A DNA stretch of 64,000 nt from Arthrobacter sp. ISL-85 (GCF_018613675.1 NZ_JAGGPQ010000003.1:57972-121971), one strand, 5' to 3'. Shown: positions 20,140 to 30,607, numbered from the stretch's first letter. Numbers and translations are program-made. Notes: generated by a model from the sequence alone, not told the origin.

Positions 20140-20336
20140 AGATCGGTCACCGGGGGCGACGAGGATCCGCTGGAGGTCGACCCCCGGGCTTCGACCAAGA
20201 GGACTACAAAGGCCGCAATGTCGTCGAACGGTACTTCAACACCTTCAAACAGTGGAGAGCCCTGGCAACCCGCTACGACAAACTCGCACTTACCTACAAA
20301 GGAGGAGCCGTCCTCAGGGCATCAGCATCTGGCTGA
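20140..20336 (+). mobile_element. C-terminal remnant of an IS5-family transposase
   Basis: Frame 20190-20336 reads FDQEDYKGRNVVERYFNTF, then KQWRALATRYDKLALTYKGG, the conserved C-terminus of IS5-type DDE transposases (RNVVER with the catalytic Glu, ATRYDK). A one-base slip near 20325 changes the final IWL. Nothing of the N-terminal two thirds or the terminal repeats remains. Confidence 0.82.
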
Positions 20337-20429
20337 CAGCTTAGGAGACCCGCCTAGGTGACGGGCGCGTGCACTGCGTCGGGTAAACGGCGCAGTGCCC
20401 ATGACGCGGCTTCATAATCACCGTTTGCC

Positions 20430-20830
20430 CGACCGGAATGTTGGGGAAGGGTTTTATGGTGCAGATGACCGGGATGGTTGCTAAACGACGGGGCCCCGGA
20501 GTTCCCTCTCGGCGCTCCGGGCTTTGGCGACGAAGCCCGAATTTCGAGACCGTTGCAAATTTTGTGCTGTCTGCCAGAAGGAAGCAGGAGGTGGAGGCGC
20601 GGAGGGAGGCGACTTTGACGTCCATATTGTCCATCGTTGGGGTTGTGACGCCTCGGGACAGGTTCCAGGTTCCGGTGCTGAGAAAGCACAAATCGGTATG
20701 GATGCCTCTGATCGTGTCGGCTGCGATTCGTCCCTCGCTGGAACCGCTGTATGGATGTACGGCCCCCTGTGTGGATGGCCTTAATGATGCTCCTATAGCT
20801 GTCAAATGGGGGGTGCGAGGCTATTCCCGC
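20430..20830 (-). pseudogene. C-terminal fragment of a DeoR-family regulator
   Basis: The minus strand encodes GRIAADTIRGIHTDLCFLST, then GVTTPTMDNMDVKVASLRAS and CFLLADSTKFATVSKFG, the DeoR effector-domain end. The same segments occur in the broken DeoR gene at 37390-38278. Homology starts near IHTGG (about 20800) with a frame slip just after it, and fades after KFG. Its missing N-terminal half is found at 25310-25850 on the same strand. Confidence 0.8.
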
Positions 20831-21184
20831 AGCCGCGTGCCGTAAACCGGGATGCTTGAGGAGCGTGCGTCGCGTCGCTCTTATTTGCCCATCGCCAACT
20901 GGTCCAAGAATTCTATCGACCGGGTAAACGCATTTGGCAACTTCAGGCATCAGGAGCGCCTTGATTTTCTGCCATGTCACGTCGGTTGGGCTCTCTTCTG
21001 CTGGAGGCGATCACTGCCTGCGTCGGAGAGGGTCTCGCCGGCCGGAGCAGCAGCCGACGGTTGGCGCAGAGCGTGTGAAGAAACTTACTGGTCGACTCGC
21101 AATTTGTTATCATGTAACGGTCTATCTCAGAACTGAGCACCGATTGCCGACTAGGTTCCTGGTCAAAAGAGTAGGGAGCATTGC

Positions 21185-22153
21185 ATGTCACTGGATCCAC
21201 TACAACGTAACTCCCTGATTCTTCCTGTTGTCTGCGCCCCGATGGCGGGTGTGTCTGGGCCCGATTTGGTGAGGGAGGCTTGCAAGTCGGGAATTATGGG
21301 CGTTTTGCCCCGACATAACGCCTCGGACATAACTGAGTTCGGGAACTGGCTTCGCGATATCCGCAGAGCTCTTGGCGATCATCAGGAACGATATCCTGCG
21401 GCAATCATCGGTCCTCTGGCCGTGAATTTCTCCCGACGCTGGACCTCGGATGAGATGAGAGTAAATCTTGATCTCTGCGCGCGGTACGGGGTGGAAGTCA
21501 TCATCAGCGCCATGGGCGATCCCACGGAACTCACTCAAACTGTGCATGGGTGGGGTGGCAAGGTCTTTCATGATGTCACGAGCATGCGTTTCGCTGAGAA
21601 GGCGATCTCTGCCGGCGTGGACGGCCTGACTTGCATTGTGGGCGGAGGAGGTGGCCACTCGGGCCTTCTCAGCCCATTCGTCTTCATTCCGCAGGTGCGG
21701 AGTATATTCGATGGAACCGTCCTTTTAGCCGGCACCGTTTCAACGGGCGCCGCGATTAGGTCCGCAGAGGTCCTCGGTGCCGACCTTGCATACCTTGGGA
21801 CTCGCTTTATTGCGACTAAAGAAGCGAATGTACCCCCGGCCTATCGGCGGATGCTTGTGGAGGCAAAGTCGACCGATCTGATCTACACGAGCAGCGTAAC
21901 CGCCGTTCCAGCCAATTGGTTGAAGCCCTCGCTTATCTCCCATGGTCTAGATCCTGAGGATCTTCCTGTCTCATCCGGACGCGGCAATTATGATCATCTG
22001 CCGCCGAAGAGTCGACCATGGCGTGACATCTGGAGTGCCGGCCAAGGCGTTGACCTTATCTATGACACGCCTTCCGTGGCTGACTTGGTTCAACGCCTAA
22101 GTATCGAGTACCGCGCTGCCTGCCAGATTCCCGAATTTGGACCTCTTTCATGA
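21185..22153 (+). CDS. Nitronate monooxygenase family protein (NMO/2-nitropropane dioxygenase-like)
   Basis: A 322-aa FMN-dependent TIM-barrel protein of the NMO/2NPD family, which oxidises alkyl nitronates; close relatives are enoyl reductase-like. The opening 'LPVVCAPMAGVSGPDLVREA' and the FMN phosphate loop VGGGGGHSG (about 155-163) with LLAGTVSTG and GADLAYLGTRF are family signatures. The ATG at 21185 follows TAGGGAG. A 260-base gap separates it from an enoyl-CoA hydratase gene, and joint action on a CoA or nitro compound is only inference. A partial duplicate lies at 19969-20105. Confidence 0.85.
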   Translation: MSLDPLQRNSLILPVVCAPMAGVSGPDLVREACKSGIMGVLPRHNASDITEFGNWLRDIRRALGDHQERYPAAIIGPLAVNFSRRWTSDEMRVNLDLCARYGVEVIISAMGDPTELTQTVHGWGGKVFHDVTSMRFAEKAISAGVDGLTCIVGGGGGHSGLLSPFVFIPQVRSIFDGTVLLAGTVSTGAAIRSAEVLGADLAYLGTRFIATKEANVPPAYRRMLVEAKSTDLIYTSSVTAVPANWLKPSLISHGLDPEDLPVSSGRGNYDHLPPKSRPWRDIWSAGQGVDLIYDTPSVADLVQRLSIEYRAACQIPEFGPLS

Positions 22154-22411
22154 AACCTGCGATATTTCGATGCCGTTGACGCCTAGCAAATTGGAGACCG
22201 CGAGGGAGCGATATATCCACGGCTTCGACTATGCCGGGCTGGTTCCGACTCGCCATTCGACAACAGGGGTCTATCCGAGCGCGACGGTACTCCCAAGCGG
22301 AGATTGCTCGATTGGTCGTGCCAGGCGGATCGGTGGATGTGCAAAACCCGACATCGGAGTGCAACAACTGAACCCAGGCTTGGAGCGGCCCCGTATTTTG
22401 AGAGTGACGGC

Positions 22412-23197
22412 ATGACAGAACTCCGGGTTGACCGGCCTGCAGTTGGAGTACTCCGCTGCAGGCTGGATGGACCCGACACTTTGAATGCGCTGGATGATCC
22501 GGTCAAACGTGCCCTGGTGGAACAAATTGTTCTGGCGGCTACTGAACCGGAGGTGCGGGTTCTGATGTTAACGGGTGCTGGCCGTGCGTTCTGTTCCGGT
22601 GGGGATATCCGGGGTATGGGGCAACGCACTCCGGCTGAGATGAACCGGGTGCTTACATACGGCCGCCAGATTACCGAAGGCCTGTCGAACCTGCAGAAGC
22701 CGGTCGTGGCCGCAGTGAACGGCATTGCTTCAGGCGCTGGCTTCAACCTTGCCCTTGCCTGTGACCTCATCCTTGCCGCCCCGCAGGCATGGTTCCAGCA
22801 GTCCTTCGTGAAGATGGGATTGTTGCCGGATATGGGGGGAACGTACCTTCTTGCGCAATCCATTGGGCTCCACCGCGCCAAGGAAGCTGTGCTCACCATG
22901 CGCAGGTTCTCCGCGCATGAGGGGAAGCAGTTGGGTTTCGTCGCAGAGGTGTTGGATGGTCAGTCATTTGACGACCAAGCAGTCGCATACTGCGCAACAC
23001 TTTCCCAACGAGCCCCCTTGGCCATGGGACTGACCAAATTTCTCACCAACAGCTCAGTGGACGGCACCCTTGGAGACGCGTTGGACCGTGAGGGCCTTGC
23101 GCAGGGAGTCCTAGCCGCGACTGAAGACCACAAACGTGCCGTTAGCACGTTTCAGAGCAAAGGTGACCTCGATGCCATCGAGTTCACAGGCAATTGA
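22412..23197 (+). CDS. Enoyl-CoA hydratase/isomerase family protein
   Basis: A 261-aa crotonase-fold protein with the oxyanion-hole motifs LMLTGAGRAFCSGGDIRGMG and NGIASGAGFNLALACDLILA. Glu is replaced in the usual catalytic positions (the segment is QQSFVKMGLLPDMGGTYLLA, with Asp in PDMGG), a pattern also found in PaaG-type isomerases, so hydratase versus isomerase is open. The ATG at 22412 was preferred over upstream in-frame starts because homology begins there; the ribosome-binding site is weak. Confidence 0.85.
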   Translation: MTELRVDRPAVGVLRCRLDGPDTLNALDDPVKRALVEQIVLAATEPEVRVLMLTGAGRAFCSGGDIRGMGQRTPAEMNRVLTYGRQITEGLSNLQKPVVAAVNGIASGAGFNLALACDLILAAPQAWFQQSFVKMGLLPDMGGTYLLAQSIGLHRAKEAVLTMRRFSAHEGKQLGFVAEVLDGQSFDDQAVAYCATLSQRAPLAMGLTKFLTNSSVDGTLGDALDREGLAQGVLAATEDHKRAVSTFQSKGDLDAIEFTGN

Positions 23198-23471
23198 ATC
23201 AACACCTTTTCTGACGAGCTACCGCACACCAAGTCCTGGGATCGAGGCGCAGGACTTGCTGCCCGGCTGGGGACCACCGGAGGACGGGGAGGGGCTCTCA
23301 GTTGAGCCTCATACAGCAAGCATCAAAAAGCCAATACGGCTCCGAGCGCGACGTTGCCTATTCGTGGGCTGGGCAGTCAGATCCCCCATTTTCTGTGACC
23401 CGTAATATCGGGTCACGCTACCTCAAAGCTGCCTGCCGACACCGAGATAACGTCCTGTAACCCGCTTTTTC

Positions 23472-23513
23472 GTAGCCGGTGACCGGTCTCGCTAGGGAGC
23501 GGTCACCGGCTAC
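23472..23513. terminator. Hairpin terminator after the enoyl-CoA hydratase
   Basis: A perfect 14-bp stem GTAGCCGGTGACCG (23472-23485) / CGGTCACCGGCTAC (23500-23513) with a 14-base loop, preceded by a TTTTT run for the opposite strand. Confidence 0.7.
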
Positions 23514-23689
23514 TCAAGGACGTGCGAGCTGTGTGGATGACGAGGTGCTCCGCAATGTCGTGCTCACTGGCGGGGCAGGGTGTGCGCTTCGGCAAGTCCA
23601 CGGCAACGACTTGGGCGAGGTTGTCCGCCAGGCCGCCACGGGGGAACCGCTCCTGGGTCCTGACGTGGCGCATCTGGCCTAGGAGTCAG

Positions 23690-23825
23690 AAGTGGTGGAG
23701 TGCGCTGTTGGCTTGGTGGTCATCGCCGCTGCTGAGTTTGTGGCGAGTGCTTGCCTGATGGTGCGGGCACGGGAACCGTTGAAGGCGCGAACTGTGCTTC
23801 GTTATTGATTCGTTCGGGGTAGAAC
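23690..23825 (-). mobile_element. IS110 transposase fragment (second copy)
   Basis: About 130 bp resemble 24300-24430 of the neighbouring IS110 transposase (shared gtgcttcgtt.ttgat.cgttcggggt and gcctgatg.tgcgggcacggg) but with substitutions and a gap. It is the remnant of an older, separate insertion or a partial tandem duplication. Confidence 0.7.
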
Positions 23826-24155
23826 GCCACGCTTAAAACCACTCAAGGTGACCTTGAGCTGTCCAGGATTGGGGTCAATTCGGGTTATCCACGGCTGGTT
23901 TGTGGGAGCCGTTGGGGTAGCTCCCTTGGCGGTGCTAGTTGTGGATAACCCGTGGGAATTGTCCCCGGTTGTGGACAGGTGCGCTTGGGTGAGCCATTGT
24001 CGGTACGTTTGGGCGACGTGGTCGTTTCTGGCGATTCCTCGTTCGATGCGGGAGAGGTTGGAGGGCCACTGGTTGAGGTGTTGGCCGGCTTGTTGCAGCG
24101 TGACGCCGAGCTGTTTCCTGAGGGTTCGGAGGCGAGTGATGTCGGGCGCTGCCAC
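23802..24155 (-). CDS. XRE-type helix-turn-helix protein, probably a fragment
   Basis: Minus-strand frame of about 117 codons from a GTG at 24155: 'ITRLRTLRKQLGVTLQQAGQ' followed by HLNQWPSNLSRIERGIARND is a clear XRE HTH (scaffold helix, turn, 'SRIERG'). The rest is a low-complexity Thr/Pro-rich tail whose end runs into the IS110 fragment, so the original C-terminus is probably lost. It lies 6 bases downstream of the IS110 transposase stop. It may be a passenger or a target-site gene. Confidence 0.5.
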   Translation of the reverse strand: MAAPDITRLRTLRKQLGVTLQQAGQHLNQWPSNLSRIERGIARNDHVAQTYRQWLTQAHLSTTGDNSHGLSTTSTAKGATPTAPTNQPWITRIDPNPGQLKVTLSGFKRGVLPRTNQ

Positions 24156-24160
24156 GGGGT

Positions 24161-25252
24161 TCAATATTTGGCGGAAGTTTCCCGGGCGACGTAGCGTTTG
24201 AGGCAGCGCATGGTTTCTCGTTTGCTTTTGCCGTCGGCGGTACGTTTGGCGACGTAGTCCTTTGGTTCGGTGGTCTGATTGCATGCGGGAGAGTACGACG
24301 TGGTGGAGGGCGCCGTTGGCTTGGCGGTCACCGCCTTTGCTGAGTCTGTGGCGGTTGGTTTGCCTGATGATGCGGGCACGGGTGCGGTGCCGGTGAGCGC
24401 TGCGAACTGTGCTTCGTTGTTGATCCGTTCGGGGTTGTCTCCGACGGTGACAAGGAGTTGGGTGGCGACTTCAACGCCTACGCCTGGCAGTTCGGTCAGC
24501 AGTGGCGCGTAGGAGTCGAGGATTTCTTGCAGGAGCTCATCTGTAGACGCGATTTCGGATCGCAGGGATTGATACCGCAAAGCCAGCGTCTTCAGCGTCA
24601 GCGCGGTGATGTATTCCGTGTCTGCTGGGTGCCCGGAGGGCCGCGAGCGGGCAAGCGCGGTGATCATCGCGGTTGTGGGGAGGCCGCGGTACTTGGCTCG
24701 GATCGTTTCTGGTGCGGAGACGAGCAGGCTTCGGATTTGGTTGATGGCGCTGGTGCGCGCCTTCATTGCCGAGGTCCGTGCTGTCCGCAGGATGCGGAGG
24801 CATTCCACTGGTCCGTCTTTGGTTTTGGGGGTCGAGATGCCTCGTTCGGCGAGTACCGATTGCGCTGCCTGGTAGGCGTCCAGTGGATCTGACTTTCCCC
24901 GGATCCTGCGCTGCTGATGGTTTGGTCGGTTAACCTCGAAGACCTTCAGTTCTTCCTTGGTTAACATGCGGGACAGTTCGGCCCCGTAGGAGCCTGTCCC
25001 TTCCACTCCCACGGCGCTCACCGTTCCATGGCTGGTGATGAAGTTAAGCAGGTCGCTGTAGCCGGCGGCTGTTGCTGCGAACTTTTGATCAGCGATGGGA
25101 TTGCCGTATTCGGTGACTACGGCGACGTGGTGGGTGTCGGAATGGGTATACACCCCGACGATGACTTTGGGTAGTTCCTCGGCCAATAAGGCGACGGCCC
25201 TGCTCTTCCTGGTCTTCGTGTGTTGCACGTTGGCCAGGCCGGCAGAGAGCAC
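24161..25252 (-). pseudogene. IS110-family transposase, catalytically dead
   Basis: A 363-codon reading frame with both IS110 domains: the N-terminal RuvC-like DEDD domain and the C-terminal Transposase_20 domain (LPGVGVEVATQLLVTVGDNP, FAALTGTAPVPASSGK). Two lesions suggest inactivity. First, the metal-binding Asp of the GVDTHKD-type motif is Tyr (VIVGVYTHSDTHH, a GAT-to-TAT change near 25151). Second, a missing base after ASSGK and an extra base before DYVAKRTADG put about 32 codons out of frame; the correct frame there reads TNRHRLSKGGDRQANGALHH. IS110 elements lack terminal repeats, so ends cannot be drawn. Confidence 0.85.
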
Positions 25253-25309
25253 GGGAATGGGACTAAAGCGCTTCAGGCTCCTATTAGGTCATGTCCGCCT
25301 GGCTCAACG

Positions 25310-25850
25310 GGCTTGGTGCTGGTCCTGAACTGGTGGACAGATCATTAGAAAGACAGCGTTCGCACGCGTCAGGTGGGCGACGAGCCACGCCAGTTCAGGA
25401 CCTTTACCATCATTACCGTGGGGGTGGGTGAAGAGGCTGGTCACCACATAGAAGTTGTTGGTGAGGACTGTGAGATTCTTCCGTGCGCCGAGGTGGGGCA
25501 CTACTGACTGGCAGGTGGTGCCGGCGTTCTGGAAGATCATCATGTCGTCCTGGATGAGCCGGGCAGCCAGTTCGGCAATGGCCTGCTTGTGCTTGCGGGG
25601 CAGTTCCAGTTGCGCCTTGGATTTCCGCGTCCTGGGAGGGGCTCGGCCTGTCCATTCCGAGAGACGGAGTCCGCCTGGTACCGAGCCACTTGTCCCGAAT
25701 TTTCCGGTCAGCGATATCGCGCCGTACCGTCATATGGGAAACGTTGATGTAGTCCATGAGGCTGCGGATGCTGAGCACGCCTTCCCGGCGCAGGAGCCGC
25801 AGTATTTCCCGATTGTGCTGTTCCGGGATGGGGGTCTCGCTGGTTGATTC
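25310..25850 (-). pseudogene. N-terminal part of a DeoR-family regulator
   Basis: Begins IPEQHNREILRLLRREGVLS and IRSLMDYINVSHMTVRRDIA, the DeoR winged-helix domain with the SHMTVRRDI recognition helix. It then shifts frame and continues MMIFQNAGTTCQSVVPHLGA and 'NLTVLTNNFYVVTSLFTHPH' before homology stops at about 25395. This is the complementary half of the fragment at 20430-20830. A paralogous, also broken copy lies at 37390-38278. Confidence 0.82.
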
Positions 25851-26125
25851 CCGTTGGGCTCCTCTTGTGGCATGCTCTCCTGCCCGATGGCCGCTTCCGC
25901 GGAAATAGTTGAAACGGTCGCGCTGCGTCTAATCGCAGTCCACACCGATACCGGTAAATGACGTCCTGTCAGATAAGTTCCCCCAAAAACACAAGCAACG
26001 ACAGCAGTGCAGACCTCAGTAGTGGCCGGAACTAAGGGTCGATTGGTGTTGGCGACGGTAGGCAATTATCCGATCGCCGTTAATCTCAACGCGTCCAGCA
26101 ACGCTCTTTCATTGGAACACCGTGC

Positions 26126-26217
26126 TATTCTGAAAGCGTGCGTGCAGAGCTCCTTCTTCTTAGCTGCCGCGGCGAGGCCTCAGACGCGATCTAGCGCAAG
26201 GCCCACCCTCGCCGCGG
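26126..26217 (+). promoter_or_regulatory. leuA leader: promoter, leader peptide and attenuator-type hairpin
   Basis: TATTCT (26126-26131) is a -10 box seven bases before a GTG at 26138, so the leader is probably read from a leaderless transcript. Downstream, CCGCGGCGAGG (26167-26177) pairs perfectly with CCTCGCCGCGG (26207-26217), flanked by further complementary TAGCT/AGTTAGCTA. The hairpin's left arm overlaps the codons right after the Leu run, as in classic attenuation. Confidence 0.7.
26138..26194 (+). CDS. Leucine-rich leader peptide of leuA
   Basis: An 18-codon ORF reading (V/M)RAELLLLSCRGEASDAI, with four consecutive Leu codons (CTC CTT CTT CTT, 26150-26161), ending in TAG at 26192-26194, 78 bases before leuA. 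Leader-peptide control of leu, ilv and trp genes is known in actinobacteria. Ribosome stalling at the Leu run when leucyl-tRNA is scarce would disturb the hairpin at 26167-26217. Regulation here is inferred from layout. Confidence 0.72.
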   Translation: MRAELLLLSCRGEASDAI

Positions 26218-26223
26218 AGTTAG

Positions 26224-28005
<1,782 letters not shown>

Positions 28006-28040
28006 GGCTGCGACGGCGTCCATTGAAGGCTTCGGTGTTT

Positions 28041-28077
28041 TCCGGACACGGCAGGACTCCCTCCTGTCGTGTCCGGA
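28041..28077 (+). terminator. leuA terminator
   Basis: TCCGGACACGGCAGGA (28041-28056) pairs with TCCTGTCGTGTCCGGA (28062-28077), 15 of 16 pairs plus one G-U, with a 5-base loop. Confidence 0.82.
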
Positions 28078-28140
28078 ATCCTCGAGCTCTTTCATTGTCC
28101 CGAACTGCCAAACGTCTCGAAACTCTAGAAATTTGATACA

Positions 28141-29388
28141 GGCGGATTCAGGTGGTGCCTGCAACACCGGTTTGTTTTGTTGGGTTCGAGATTAGCTCGG
28201 CGAGGACTTCTGCGGGCGTTCGGTAGCCGTGTCGTTTGCGTGGCCGGCGGTTGAGTTCCGCGGCGACGTTCTCGAGGATTCCGGGCCCGTGGAAGGACAG
28301 GTCGGTGCTTTTCGGAAAGTACTGGCGGAGGAGCCCGTTGGTGTTTTCGTTGCTGCCGCGCTGCCAGGGTGAAAGTGGGTCGCAGAAGTAGATCGGCATA
28401 CCGGTCGCCATCGTGATCTCCTGATGCCGGGACATCTCCGCTCCTTGATCCCAGGTCGTCGAACGGCGCAGCTGCTCGGGCAGGGTATTCATCGCGGTGA
28501 TCATGGCGTCGGCGACGGTGCGGGCAGTGTGGTCCTCGGGCAGATGCAGGAGCATCACGTAACCGCTGGTCCGTTCGACGAGGGTTCCGATCGCGGACTT
28601 CCATGACGTCGAACCGATGATTAAGTCCCCTTCCCAGTGGCCGGGAACGGCGCGGTCCTCGATCTCGGCCGGCCGGTCAGAGATCATCACCATCTCCTGG
28701 AACCGTTGCGGGCGAGGACCCTCTGGCCTTTGCGGCCGCCGACGCACCCGCCCGGACCGCAGCGCCGCCGCAACTTCCAGGCGCAAGGATCCGCGGCCCT
28801 GGACGTAGAGGGCCTGATAGATCGTTTCGTGTGACACCTGCATCTCCGGATTCTCCGGATGCTCCACCTTCAGCCGGCCAGCGACCTGTTCCGGGCTGAA
28901 GCGGTCGGTGAGCATCGTAGTGACCTGTTCCCGTAACGCTAACCTGTCCAGCTTCCGCGGCTTCGGCTTGCGGGCACGAGCCCACGTCTGCTCCTGCGCG
29001 AGCGATGGCGAATACCGGTCACTGACCCGGTTCCTCGCGATCTCCCGGCTGATCGTCGACGGAGCCCGACCGAGAATGGCGGCGATACGACGCACTCCAT
29101 GGCCCTGGGCAAGCTGGAAGCCGATCTCTTCCCGCTCACGTAACGACAAAAGCCCTGCACGGGGCACACTGAAATCCGGAACCGGCGATGGCAACACCTT
29201 CTGATGGTCGCTCAACCACCGGTACGCGGTCGGACGCGACACCCCGGCGGCCCGCGCCGCTGCGGCTACCGCCAGCCCGGCATCCAGCCCTTCCCAGAAC
29301 GCTAAACGAACACTCAACGGCGACCACGGTCTGCCCATCGACGACACCCACAGAATTCAGGGTGTTGCACTCACCACCTGAACTCGCC
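28141..29388. mobile_element. Complete IS30-family insertion sequence (1248 bp)
   Basis: Left terminal repeat 28141-28168 and right terminal repeat 29361-29388 (inverted) match at 24 of 28 positions; the shared cores are TTCAGGTGGTG and TGCAACACC. A 3-bp direct repeat ACA flanks both ends (28138-28140 and 29389-29391), the short target duplication expected for IS30. One transposase gene fills the element. It inserted between leuA and the LacI gene without breaking an evident gene. Confidence 0.9.
28148..29347 (-). CDS. IS30-family transposase
   Basis: A 399-aa intact transposase. N-terminal HTH domains: AARAAGVSRPTAYRWLSDHQ, then a second one 'IAAILGRAPSTISREIARNR' typical of IS30. The catalytic DDE triad lies in PGHWEGDLIIG (D), TTWDQGAEM (D) and SPWQRGSNENTNG (E). 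Reading frame and terminal repeats are intact, so the element may still be mobile. Confidence 0.93.
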   Translation of the reverse strand: MSSMGRPWSPLSVRLAFWEGLDAGLAVAAAARAAGVSRPTAYRWLSDHQKVLPSPVPDFSVPRAGLLSLREREEIGFQLAQGHGVRRIAAILGRAPSTISREIARNRVSDRYSPSLAQEQTWARARKPKPRKLDRLALREQVTTMLTDRFSPEQVAGRLKVEHPENPEMQVSHETIYQALYVQGRGSLRLEVAAALRSGRVRRRPQRPEGPRPQRFQEMVMISDRPAEIEDRAVPGHWEGDLIIGSTSWKSAIGTLVERTSGYVMLLHLPEDHTARTVADAMITAMNTLPEQLRRSTTWDQGAEMSRHQEITMATGMPIYFCDPLSPWQRGSNENTNGLLRQYFPKSTDLSFHGPGILENVAAELNRRPRKRHGYRTPAEVLAELISNPTKQTGVAGTT

Positions 29389-29449
29389 ACAGGGAGGTTA
29401 CGAGACACTGGTCCCCCAGTTGAGCGCAGAAAAACTGCCGCACCGTTAG

Positions 29450-30493
29450 TTAGGCGGATTCCCTCCGGATAAGCTCTGGTGCCTCAAGTTCTCGGGTGGG
29501 CTGCAATCGTTCCCCTCCAATTGCCGCCAACAGTTTTCGGACGGCGTTCCTGCCCATTCGTTCGTAGGGCTGACGAATCGTGGTGAGCTGAGGGTCGAGC
29601 AGCTGGGCGGCCAGGTCGTCATCGAATCCAACGATGGCGACGTCTGCGGGAACGCTGAGGCCGGCGCGTCGCAGGGATCGAAGTGCCGGAGCGGCAATCA
29701 TATCGAATTCACAGAAAACCGCATCAAAACTGATTCCTCGGTCCACCAGGTATTCGATTGGCGCTGACCGGGATGGCGTTTCACCGTCGTCCCACTTCCA
29801 CGCGGTGTCGTAGACAACGAGCTCCGGATCAACTTCAAGGCCGTGTTCTGCCAGGGCCTTTTTGTAGCCAGCGAGGCGATCCCTTTCGAACAACGTGCTT
29901 TTTGCGCCAGACCCCAGATAAGCGATGCGTCTGCGCCCTGACTGAATCAGATATGTTGTCGCCTGGTACGCCCCGGCGACGTTGTCCACGGTTATTGTTG
30001 GGACCCGAACCTCGTCATTCACATCATCTATCGCGACAGTGGGGAGCCTCAGCGCGTTGGCAGCTCTGAGGACCGCAGTGTCGTTGGATGAGCCGAACAG
30101 AAGAATCCCTTCTGTAGGAACGTTGGCCAAGTCCTCTACGACTGATGCGGCACCGCCCGGGCGGCCTGCCACGGCATGAGCCAGCACGTGGTAGCCGTGT
30201 TCGCCTGCTTCAAGGAATGCGGCGCGAACGGCGGGTTCCCACCATCCCCACGCGTTGTCCGGGATAACGGCGCTGATCGCGTGGTAGCCGCCGGCCCGCA
30301 AGGCGCGTGCAGTGACTGACGGGCGGTACCCAAGCCGATCTGCGACGGCCTTGACCCGCGCACGCGTCTCCTCGCTGACATCCGGGTGCGGTTCTACTGC
30401 AAGGGCGCGGGAGACGGTTGCCTTACCTAGTCCCGCTTCCCGCGAGATGTCCGCCAGCGTCACTTTTGGCACGAACTCTCCCATGGTTGACAT
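29450..30493 (-). CDS. LacI-family transcriptional regulator
   Basis: A 347-aa LacI/GalR repressor. HTH 'VTLADISREAGLGKATVSRA', hinge helix and the periplasmic-binding-like domain (AISAVIPDNAWGWWEP...; VAIVGFDDDLAAQLLDPQLT, TTIRQP). ATG at 30493, with an alternative ATG at 30484. Divergent from an MFS transporter/GH3 glycosidase operon 115 bp away; the gap contains repeated dyads that look like its operators. It therefore probably represses glycoside uptake and hydrolysis until the sugar is present. Confidence 0.9.
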   Translation of the reverse strand: MSTMGEFVPKVTLADISREAGLGKATVSRALAVEPHPDVSEETRARVKAVADRLGYRPSVTARALRAGGYHAISAVIPDNAWGWWEPAVRAAFLEAGEHGYHVLAHAVAGRPGGAASVVEDLANVPTEGILLFGSSNDTAVLRAANALRLPTVAIDDVNDEVRVPTITVDNVAGAYQATTYLIQSGRRRIAYLGSGAKSTLFERDRLAGYKKALAEHGLEVDPELVVYDTAWKWDDGETPSRSAPIEYLVDRGISFDAVFCEFDMIAAPALRSLRRAGLSVPADVAIVGFDDDLAAQLLDPQLTTIRQPYERMGRNAVRKLLAAIGGERLQPTRELEAPELIRRESA

Positions 30494-30516
30494 CTTCGTT
30501 TCTAAAACCCTACACT

Positions 30517-30560
30517 ACCGAAATCGGTACCGGAACCGATACCGGAACCGATTCCGGCCT
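30517..30560. promoter_or_regulatory. LacI operator cluster (three 12-bp repeats)
   Basis: ACCGAAATCGGT (30517-30528) is a near palindrome, and overlapping it are three tandem 12-mers: CGGTACCGGAAC (30525-30536), CGATACCGGAAC (30537-30548) and CGATTCCGGCCT (30549-30560). They lie between the LacI gene and the transporter it probably controls. Confidence 0.7.
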
Positions 30561-30607
30561 TTGCCGCTACTAGAATCTCTCATCCAATAAGCCAAGGACG
30601 TCTTTTA

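Noticed and set aside
23472..23513. IS110 end or attachment structure
   Set aside because: The perfect 14-bp stem follows a gene end and looks like a terminator; IS110 elements generally lack terminal inverted repeats.
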